Under the pieces are notes generated by a model. It had not been told where the DNA came from, did no database searches, and saw nothing but the letters and a program-made list of their open reading frames with translations. A DNA stretch of 62,848 nucleotides, from contig ONCZ01000007.1 in NCBI GenBank assembly GCA_900316445.1, forward strand, positions 1 to 62,848, given 5' to 3'. Below, piece after piece: positions 57,478 to 62,848 of the stretch (its first letter is position 1; each line of letters begins with the position of its first letter). Source of the DNA: an uncultured Prevotellaceae bacterium (GTDB lineage Bacteria; Bacteroidota; Bacteroidia; Bacteroidales; Bacteroidaceae). The translations under genes and the position numbers were made by a program.

Positions 57478-59568
57478 TTATATTTCAACTGTTAATGAGA
57501 GGGCATAGTTCCTGCCAGGCATGGGGTAATTCACGATGACCTCATAGTCCTGATCCAAGAGGTTATTCACCTCTGCTTGGGCAATGAACTTCGTGCGATG
57601 CAACATAAACTGATACCGCAGCGACAAGTCGCTGGTGTACCAGGGCTCCATGTGGTTATAGAGGATATTCTCCTGTTCGTCATAACGCTCTCCGGCATAG
57701 ATGAACGAATAGTTCAGATCCCAGCCCTTGTACTTCAGGCCGAGGATGGCCGATCCCGAGTGCCAGGGGATATAGGGAATCTGGTCGTTGTAATAGCTGT
57801 CGGCAGGATCCGTCACGTCACGGGCATCCTGATAGGTATATTGGGCACGGGCCGTCGCCACCCAGTCCTTGCCGATCTGGAGGTCTGCCTCTGCCTCCAC
57901 GTCGATACCCTTGATATGCACCTTACCCAGGTTGAGCATCGTCCAACGGAACTGCTGACCCTTGGGATAGGCCACAATCTTATCGTGTACCGTATTATAA
58001 TAGGCATCAAAGTGCATCTCAGCGTGACGGACGATGCCGTGGGTGAAGTGCTTGTTCAGGGCGAAGCCCACATCATATTGTGTGGCCCGTTCTGGCACCA
58101 GGTTCGCATTGCCCATATCGGTATAATAGAGGTCGTTGAACGTCGGCATCCGAAAACTCTGCTTCACGTAGGCCCGCAAAGAGAAGAACGTGCCCCGGAA
58201 GGGATAGACGTTCACAAAAACTGCCGGAGTCAGTTTTTGAAGTGAAGAGTGAAGAGTGAAGAATGAAGAATTTGCTGCCGCCGAACTATTCTCGTACCCC
58301 CGTGCCCCCGTACCTCCGTACCTCCGATAACTATCATTGATAAACGTGGCAAGCAGCGACCCCTGCGCCTTCAGGTGCTTGTAGTCGATGGCCGTGGCGA
58401 GGCTCACGAGGTTTGAGATGCGGTTGGGGTAGGCAAAGTTCCAGATGTCGGCATCGAGCTTGTTCCACTTGAAGTCGTAACTCAGCGAGGCACTCCAATT
58501 TGGCAACAGTTCGAGCACATTTGCAGTCGAAAAATAGAACTCCTGCTGTTTATAGCGATTGTCGACGGGAAGCTGCGTCGAGTCACGATTCACGTAGTGG
58601 GTGTTATAATAGGCATATTTCGCCAGCCAGCGGGTGGCAAATTTGTCGCCGATGCTCTTGTCGTAGGCCGCCTGGAAGAACGTGTTCAGATCCTGTTGAC
58701 GTTCCCCTCGTTTCCACACATTATTCACAATGGCCCCAGGGATGCCTCGGGCGGAGTAATAAAGATAACCCTTTATCTGCCAACTGCCCTGCCACAGACG
58801 GCCATAGAGGTTCGCCTCGATGCGCTCTGCGTGGATATCGCCGTTCTGACGGACAGCCGTCGTGTCCCAGGCCGTCGTTCCGTCCGGATAGCGACGCTCA
58901 TAGTGGAACTTATACTTTCCGCTGGCCGTCAGGAATCCGGCACTCACGCTGCTGCTCACCGTTTCCGACAGTCTCTGTTCCCAAAGCGCCGACAGCCGTA
59001 GCATATCACTACTCCCATACTGCGCCCTGAACCGCAGATGAGTATTCTCGTACCTCCGTACCCCCGTACCTTCGTACCTCCGAAACTCGGGCTCCCTGGT
59101 TCTGATATATACCGACCCCGCATTGCCGAAGTCTGAGGCAGGCTGGAAGATGGCACTCTTCTGACCATTATAGAGCGTGATCTCCTCCACGTTGTCGAGT
59201 GAGAACTGTCCGAGGTCTATCTGGCCGTTCTGGGCGTTGCCCAGTGCCACACCGTCGTAACTGATGCCGAGGTGATGGGTACCCATCGAACGGATGTTCA
59301 CCGTCTTGATGCCTCCCACGCCGCCATAGTCCTTCAGCTGGATGCCGGAGAAATAGCGCAGAGCGTCGGCCACGGTGTGGGTGCTCAGCCGTTCCAACAG
59401 CTCACCGTTCAGCTTCTGGCTTGGTACCACTTCCCGCATGGCTGGCTTCGACACCACCACAATCTCCCGCACATGCTGTACGGAGTCCAACTTGCCTTGG
59501 GCAAAAGTGAAAGGGTGAAAAAGTGAAAAAGTGAATATAAGCGGCAGAATCCTCTGCCACCAAAGCAT
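57478..59568 (-). CDS. btuB: TonB-dependent cobalamin receptor BtuB
   Basis: 696 residues from ATG 59568 (signal MLWWQRILPLIFTFSLFHPF, cleavage near AQG). The open frame also runs back to a GTG at 59643. Plug domain: VVSKPAMREVVPSQKL, GIQLKDYGGVGGIKTVNIRSMGTHHLGISYDGV. The barrel ends in NYPMPGRNYALSLTVEI with a final aromatic-rich strand. Two repeat-made insertions lie in the barrel (RRYEGTGVRRYENTHLR; RRYGGTGARGYENSSAAANSSFFTLHSSLQ), probably in surface loops. It is the first structural gene after the cobalamin riboswitch. GGAG units of the tract sit 9 bp before ATG 59568. Confidence 0.92.
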   Translation of the reverse strand: MLWWQRILPLIFTFSLFHPFTFAQGKLDSVQHVREIVVVSKPAMREVVPSQKLNGELLERLSTHTVADALRYFSGIQLKDYGGVGGIKTVNIRSMGTHHLGISYDGVALGNAQNGQIDLGQFSLDNVEEITLYNGQKSAIFQPASDFGNAGSVYIRTREPEFRRYEGTGVRRYENTHLRFRAQYGSSDMLRLSALWEQRLSETVSSSVSAGFLTASGKYKFHYERRYPDGTTAWDTTAVRQNGDIHAERIEANLYGRLWQGSWQIKGYLYYSARGIPGAIVNNVWKRGERQQDLNTFFQAAYDKSIGDKFATRWLAKYAYYNTHYVNRDSTQLPVDNRYKQQEFYFSTANVLELLPNWSASLSYDFKWNKLDADIWNFAYPNRISNLVSLATAIDYKHLKAQGSLLATFINDSYRRYGGTGARGYENSSAAANSSFFTLHSSLQKLTPAVFVNVYPFRGTFFSLRAYVKQSFRMPTFNDLYYTDMGNANLVPERATQYDVGFALNKHFTHGIVRHAEMHFDAYYNTVHDKIVAYPKGQQFRWTMLNLGKVHIKGIDVEAEADLQIGKDWVATARAQYTYQDARDVTDPADSYYNDQIPYIPWHSGSAILGLKYKGWDLNYSFIYAGERYDEQENILYNHMEPWYTSDLSLRYQFMLHRTKFIAQAEVNNLLDQDYEVIVNYPMPGRNYALSLTVEI
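58243..58330 (-). repeat. Composite tract inside btuB: AAGTGAA units, AATTTGCTGCCGC core, CGTACCC units
   Basis: GTGAAGA units (58240-58268) are followed by AATTTGCTGCCGCC (58269-58282), CTATTCTC and then CGTACCC/CGTGCCC/CGTACCT units (58291-58325). It joins the two core words of the repeat family in one place. Confidence 0.85.
59040..59090 (-). repeat. GTATTCTC core plus CGTACCT units inside btuB
   Basis: AGTATTCTC (59042-59050), then CGTACCTC, CGTACCCC, CGTACCTT and CGTACCTC units. Encodes RRYEGTGVRRYENT on the minus strand. Confidence 0.75.
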
Positions 59569-59655
59569 TCTACAGACTCCAGTCTCTTGACTCCAGACTC
59601 CTCTCAAATACTTTTTCACCTTTTCACCTTTCCACTCTTTCACCTTTTCAATCTA
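59505..59655 (-). repeat. Inverted GTGAAAA/GGAGTC tracts spanning the btuB start
   Basis: GGTGAAAAAGTGAAAAAGTGAA (59512-59534) mirrors the TTTTTCACCTTTTCACC units (59611-59655); ACTCCAGTCTCTTGACTCCAG units lie between them (59574-59600). One arm encodes FTFSLFHPFTF of the signal; the middle provides GGAG before the ATG. Confidence 0.8.
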
Positions 59656-59682
59656 ACCCCAGAGATCGATAGGCGGCATCGT

Positions 59683-59846
59683 TGTCATCGGCAGGTCTTC
59701 TGACTTACCGTCTGGCAGCAGACGTCTTCCCGATAATCTCAGTGACTTCGTGTCTGCTCCGATAAGGACGGCTTACAGCAGCGGGACTGTCCGGGATTCT
59801 CACCCGATTCCCTTTTCATCACCCAAAGGGTGAACCGATTTCGGGC
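59683..59846 (-). ncRNA. Cobalamin (B12) riboswitch
   Basis: On the minus strand: GGTTCACC near the start (59825-59835), GGGAATCGGGTGAGAATCCCGGACAGTCCCGC-type core (59782-59814), CAGTGACTTC on the plus strand (59750-59759), and the terminal B12 box GTCAGAAGACCTGCC (59690-59704). It ends about 120 bp before the btuB ATG. Binding of adenosylcobalamin is expected to turn the operon off, probably by sequestering the translation start; no terminator is seen after it. Confidence 0.93.
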
Positions 59847-59847
59847 A

Positions 59848-59879
59848 CAAAGGTAATAATAAGTAAGCGAAACACCAAA
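59848..59879 (-). promoter_or_regulatory. Promoter of the cobalamin operon
   Basis: On the minus strand: TTTG (59876-59879), 20-bp spacer and TACCTTTG (59848-59855), immediately before the riboswitch. Confidence 0.85.
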
Positions 59880-59925
59880 AAAAATTTAAAAATTCAAGTA
59901 TCTCAAGTAATTTAGACCACGAATT

Positions 59926-59992
59926 TCACGAATTTCACGAATTTATTTATGCGCAGCCAATTCGTTTAATTCGTGTAATTCGTTGTCGTTCT
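59926..59992. repeat. CACGAATTT tandem repeat with inverse copies
   Basis: CACGAATTT three times (about 59927-59953) faces AATTCGTTTAATTCGTGTAATTCGTT (59969-59994). This makes an inverted pair between the riboswitch promoter and the upstream btuB-like gene end. Confidence 0.75.
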
Positions 59993-59996
59993 ATAC

Positions 59997-62207
59997 TCAA
60001 ATTCTTAGTCCGAACCCCGCTATAATCCATCGTCCGGGCTGTTCCACGAGTCCATAGTCACGGTACCGCGTGTCGAAGAGATTATTCGACTCTACATACA
60101 CCTTCCACTTCGGCTGTTGCCAAGTCAGACGGGCATCAACGAGGGCGTAAGGCTCATAGTCGCAGACCTTTCCATCGAAGTCTGTATAAGAGCCTACGCG
60201 GTCCTGCCAGCGGAAGTCCAGACCGAGTGTCAGATGCTTTATAATGGGCATCCTGGCGTTGGCCACCAGTTTATGCCGAAGGTACTCAAGGGCATACTGC
60301 GACACGATTCCCTCTTCCTGCTCCTTGTCCTGGTTGATGTAGCTGTAGTGACATTGAAGACTGAACTTTGACCATTGACCATTGACCATTGACGATTGAC
60401 CATTGGGCATTGGGCATTGAAGATTGAACCCGACTTCCACACCGTAGCTGTTGATGGTGGTGTGGTTCACGCTCTGCCAGACGGCTGCGTCGCCCTGCGA
60501 GGTGTCCATGATCCAGTCGATCATATTGGTGCCGTGATGGTGCCAGAGGGTACATTGGACATTGAACGTTGAAGATTGATGATTGATGATTGAGCATTGG
60601 AGTCCGAGCTCGACGGCACTCATCTCCTCGGGCTTCAGGTGAGGGTCGGCACTATAGCCCTGAACCTTATAGTACATCTCCGTAAACGACGGCATCCGCA
60701 ACGAGGTGTTATAACTGGCGTGGAGCGTCCAGTTAGGGTGGGGACGGTAACTCACGTCCACACCAGGATAGACCCTCAGATTCATATCGCTCCACGTGTT
60801 CCTGGTCGCCACGAATCCTGCCGATACCGTCAGATCTTTCAGCAACAGGTTCTGCTCCACGTAGGCACTGATGTTCGTGCGGTTCAGGCCGAGCGTATAG
60901 TCACGGTCTGTGCCACAGATATGTATCGGCTTCTTCAATGGCTCCCCTAAGTTTCCGCTGACCAGATCCTCGTTTCTCACCTCAGCCCCAAAGGCAGTCC
61001 TCATCCTGATTCCTGCCTCCTTACTCCTTCTCTCCTTACTCCTTCTCTCCTTCTCCTTGTCTCCTGACTCCTGACTCCAATCAAAAAAGCCGCTAAGGCT
61101 AAAGCCATAGACGTTTGTGCGGTTATAGTTGAATGCCATTTTCTCCGGCTGTCCGCGATAACCCTCATAGCGGTCCTGGTTCTGATTCCAGTAGATGTTA
61201 GGTGCTATATGCAGCTGGCCCCATCTGGTCTCGCCTTGTAGGGCGGTATAGAACTTGGTGGTGTGTTCATACTGGTTGTCTGCCTGCCATTTCGGCGAGG
61301 CCCAGAAGGTACTCGATCCCCAGCCCTTGTCGGTCATCCCGGCGTGCCAGTGCAACTGTAGGGTTCTGCCCTCGTACTGTCCCTGATAGAACGCTTTCCC
61401 TCCGCTGAAGTCCGTATTCAGCCCTCCGTCCTTCGCCCGGCTCCATCCGTCGCATCGGCTGTAGTTGGCAGAGAGGGTAGTAACAGGAGAGAAGGAGTAA
61501 GGAGAGGAGGAGTCAGTAGAATACCTCATTCCCACCTGTCCATATCCGTATGACCCACCTTCCGTATGCAGTGTAATCTCCTTCTCTCCTTCCCTCCTTA
61601 CTCCTTCTCTCCTTCTCTTTGTCACCACATTAATCGCCCCCACGAGCGACGATGTGCCGTAGATCCTCCCCGCCGGACCCTCAATCACTTCTATCCTTAC
61701 GATGTCATTCAGATCCACTGGCAGATCCATCGCGTTGTGGCCCGTCTGCGGGTCACAGATGTTGATGCCGTTGAGCAGCAGGATAATCTGTTCCGAGGTG
61801 CCGCCACGGATGGAGATGTCCGTCTGGGCACCGATGGGTCCTCGTTGCCTCACATCCACGCCGATGGCGTATTTCAGTAAGTCGTTGATACTTTGTACTG
61901 GCGCCTGCGCAATAGCCTGGCGGTCCAGTACAGTCACCATTCTCGCAGCCTGACTCTTCGTCAGGGGCGCCCTCGATCCGGTCACGCTGACCTCCTCGAG
62001 CATCATCTCGCGGGCCGTTGTCGTCGCAGTAGAGTCCGTCACCACAGGATCCGTGCTGACACTCTCGGCTGAGGCGTATGTCAGCGTCGCCACGGAGAGC
62101 ACGCTGCACACCACCTCCCTGCCCAAACAACTGAACAGCGAGTAACCCTTGTTCCCGAACTGTCGGAACACGAGCACTTGGCGCTTGTTGAATATCGGTT
62201 TGTACAT
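59997..62207 (-). CDS. Second TonB-dependent receptor, BtuB-like
   Basis: 736 residues from ATG 62207. The N-terminus (FNKRQVLVFRQFGNKGYSLF, then LGREVVCSVLSVATLTYASA) is the long export leader common on Prevotella receptors. Plug: INDLLKYAIGVDVRQRGPIG, ISIRGGTSEQIILLLNGINI, VEVIEGPAGRIYGTSSLVGAINVVTKR. The barrel ends WIIAGFGLRI. Four repeat-encoded insertions lie in the barrel (for example KERRSKERRSKEAG; CPMPNGQSSMVNGQWS). It lies upstream of the riboswitch, so it is not obviously B12-controlled. The substrate may be another corrinoid. The -7 element TAATTTTG at 62217-62224 is very close to the ATG. Confidence 0.87.
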   Translation of the reverse strand: MYKPIFNKRQVLVFRQFGNKGYSLFSCLGREVVCSVLSVATLTYASAESVSTDPVVTDSTATTTAREMMLEEVSVTGSRAPLTKSQAARMVTVLDRQAIAQAPVQSINDLLKYAIGVDVRQRGPIGAQTDISIRGGTSEQIILLLNGINICDPQTGHNAMDLPVDLNDIVRIEVIEGPAGRIYGTSSLVGAINVVTKRRREGVRREGEKEITLHTEGGSYGYGQVGMRYSTDSSSPYSFSPVTTLSANYSRCDGWSRAKDGGLNTDFSGGKAFYQGQYEGRTLQLHWHAGMTDKGWGSSTFWASPKWQADNQYEHTTKFYTALQGETRWGQLHIAPNIYWNQNQDRYEGYRGQPEKMAFNYNRTNVYGFSLSGFFDWSQESGDKEKERRSKERRSKEAGIRMRTAFGAEVRNEDLVSGNLGEPLKKPIHICGTDRDYTLGLNRTNISAYVEQNLLLKDLTVSAGFVATRNTWSDMNLRVYPGVDVSYRPHPNWTLHASYNTSLRMPSFTEMYYKVQGYSADPHLKPEEMSAVELGLQCSIINHQSSTFNVQCTLWHHHGTNMIDWIMDTSQGDAAVWQSVNHTTINSYGVEVGFNLQCPMPNGQSSMVNGQWSKFSLQCHYSYINQDKEQEEGIVSQYALEYLRHKLVANARMPIIKHLTLGLDFRWQDRVGSYTDFDGKVCDYEPYALVDARLTWQQPKWKVYVESNNLFDTRYRDYGLVEQPGRWIIAGFGLRI
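60355..60430 (-). repeat. CCATTGA tract inside the second btuB-like gene
   Basis: GACCATTGACCATTGACCATTGACGATTGACCATTGGGCATTG-type 7-bp units, about nine copies (60368-60426). Encodes NLQCPMPNGQSSMVNGQWSK in a probable surface loop. A related TTGATGA/TTGAACG tract lies at 60557-60600. Confidence 0.85.
61010..61080 (-). repeat. CTCCTTA/CTCCTGA tract inside the second btuB-like gene
   Basis: GCCTCCTTACTCCTTCTCTCC units then CTCCTGACTCCTGACTCC. Encodes SQESGDKEKERRSKERRSKEAG. Confidence 0.8.
61480..61620 (-). repeat. Inverted GGAGTAA/CTCCTTC tracts with TAGAATAC core
   Basis: GGAGAGAAGGAGTAAGGAGAGGAGGAGTCA (61486-61515) is followed by GTAGAATACC; inverse units CTCCTTCTCTCCTTCC occur at 61579-61618. 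Lies in the region encoding the first barrel strands. Confidence 0.75.
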
Positions 62208-62216
62208 AATTGGCTG

Positions 62217-62224
62217 CAAAATTA
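62217..62224 (-). promoter_or_regulatory. -7 element of the second btuB-like gene
   Basis: TAATTTTG on the minus strand, 9 bp before ATG 62207, leaving almost no leader. A start at 62246 cannot be excluded. Confidence 0.45.
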
Positions 62225-62275
62225 CACATAATTTTCTATTTATCACATGCGAAGTAAAAAAATGTGCAGAAAATA

Positions 62276-62422
62276 ATGATAAAACGAAAAGAGGGCCGTG
62301 CCACGCCGGAGTCCTTCACCCACGGCACCTCCGACCAGCGCAAGCGTTGGCTGAAGCGCGGCTACGAGACAGGTGACATGCGCACCTCGACCTTCAACGT
62401 ACAGAACTACAACGACTTGTAG
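62276..62422 (+). pseudogene. C-terminal remnant of a neutral zinc metallopeptidase (YpfJ-like)
   Basis: 48 codons from ATG 62276. [25 protein letters not shown] is the conserved C-terminal end of the YpfJ/ZMP family (ESFTHGSS-QR-RW---G---GD). The zinc-binding HExxH region would lie far upstream and is absent; the minus-strand receptor gene occupies that place. It looks like a fragment left after rearrangement. A terminator follows directly. Confidence 0.75.
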
Positions 62423-62436
62423 TAACTTTATCAAAA

Positions 62437-62468
62437 ACACGGCTTCCCATGCATTTAGGAAGCCGTGT
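62437..62468. terminator. Terminator hairpin
   Basis: ACACGGCTTCC (62437-62447) pairs with GGAAGCCGTGT (62458-62468). An A-rich left side and a short T-rich right side suggest two-way action. Confidence 0.8.
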
Positions 62469-62485
62469 CTTTGATAATCATAGTT

Positions 62486-62525
62486 ATTGTTCATTTGATC
62501 ATTTGTTCATTTGTTCATTTTCCTG
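62486..62525. repeat. GTTCATTT tract
   Basis: TTGTTCATTTGATCATTTGTTCATTTGTTCATTTT: 8-9 bp units at and after the 3' end of the small membrane-protein gene. Confidence 0.65.
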
Positions 62526-62716
62526 ATGCGTTCGTCTATGATCAGGTCAATGCCGACAGCCGAACCAGCGTATATCAGACATTGGGCGAAATACCACAGC
62601 ACCGAATCGTGTATCTCTCCGACGGGAGCCGTCCAGAATGCGCAGAAGCACAGGGTGACACCCATGACGAGCATGAATGCTGCGGATATTAATTTGAATG
62701 ATTCTTTGTACTTCAT
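62507..62716 (-). CDS. Small membrane protein of unknown function
   Basis: 69 residues, two hydrophobic segments (LISAAFMLVMGVTLCFCAFW; VLWYFAQCLIYAGSAVGIDL) and charged ends (MKYKES; IIDERIRKMNK). Separated from the upstream partial gene by a terminator. The tail lies in an 8-bp tract. No family is recognised; the hairpin topology recalls small holin-like proteins, but that is speculation. Confidence 0.6.
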   Translation of the reverse strand: MKYKESFKLISAAFMLVMGVTLCFCAFWTAPVGEIHDSVLWYFAQCLIYAGSAVGIDLIIDERIRKMNK

Positions 62717-62735
62717 ACGACGTTTATTTTAAGAA

Positions 62736-62763
62736 AATCCCCGCAAGGATTTCCTTGCAGGGG
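62736..62763 (-). terminator. Terminator of the partial gene at the window end
   Basis: CCCCGCAAGGA (62739-62749) pairs with TCCTTGC-A-GGGG (62752-62763), followed on the minus strand by TTTTC. Confidence 0.75.
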
Positions 62764-62786
62764 TATGACGAATAGCGGTCTTCCGA

Positions 62787-62848
62787 TTAAGGCTGCGGTG
62801 CGACGTAGTCGAGCGGCTGGAGGATGCGCGTGTACGTGTTGTAGTGCT
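62787..62848 (-). CDS. C-terminal end of an unidentified gene, cut by the window edge
   Basis: The last 19 codons before a TAA at 62787 read HYNTYTRILQPLDYVAPQP. Too short to name a family. Confidence 0.5.
   Translation of the reverse strand, partial: HYNTYTRILQPLDYVAPQP

Overview
The window looks like a chromosomal segment of a Bacteroidales bacterium close to Prevotella/Segatella. The evidence is the TAnnTTTG promoter element before most transcription units (often with a TTTG/TTG box about 20 bp upstream), the virtual absence of classical Shine-Dalgarno sites, BACON and DUF4465/DUF4254/DUF3108 proteins, a probable PorZ subunit of type IX secretion, and a riboswitch-controlled TonB-dependent cobalamin locus. 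No rRNA, tRNA, CRISPR array or complete insertion sequence was seen.

Layout. 1-3.5 kb is accessory: a decayed ATPase gene, a structured non-coding RNA candidate, an exported protein and an HTH-Fic protein with its own operator array. 3.6-24.3 kb is mainly housekeeping: a CMP-kinase-like protein, mutS, leuS, YitT, an ITPase, porZ, nadA, a DnaA-box-rich gap, an outer-membrane barrel, an RNA methyltransferase, a short rubredoxin gene, a GT9/DUF4254 pair, then acpP-fabF-rnc. 24.6-30.5 kb holds a GH3-fold ligase-like protein, an Ig-like lipoprotein, a DUF3108 protein and a histidine phosphatase. 30.5-38 kb holds a membrane-bound kelch/AraC one-component regulator followed by two large BACON lipoproteins. 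38.6-46.2 kb is a GT8 gene and a long plus-strand run: YicC, gmk, nadD, a phosphoethanolamine-transferase-like protein, an acyltransferase, a HAD phosphatase and an AlkD-like protein. 46.2-48.5 kb holds a truncated SGNH hydrolase, a toxin-antitoxin pair, superoxide dismutase and a TfoX domain protein. The minus strand from 48.5 to 62.2 kb holds a GMP synthase ATP-PPase lacking its glutaminase domain, a GH36 alpha-galactosidase and the cobalamin locus (riboswitch, btuB, btuG-like, surface protein, DUF4465, btuF, btuC) preceded by a second BtuB-like receptor.

The most unusual content is two classes of short repeats. Class 1 consists of intergenic arrays of 21-22 bp units. Each locus has its own unrelated unit, most units have an internal dyad, and most arrays lie just after a stop codon (about 3.1-3.5, 24.35-24.50, 35.1, 38.26 and 46.24 kb; a related array is the 5' leader at 3.62 kb). 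Class 2 consists of 7-8 bp purine/pyrimidine tracts, often paired as inverted arms. They occur between genes, supply ribosome-binding-like sequence, encode signal-peptide cores or membrane helices, and are inserted in frame inside conserved proteins, most densely in the cobalamin locus. Some carry fixed cores: a GAGAATAC/GTATTCTC word that encodes Glu-Asn-Thr/Ser, or AATTTGCTGCCGC.

All assignments are from reading the sequence and family knowledge; nothing was searched or computed with software.
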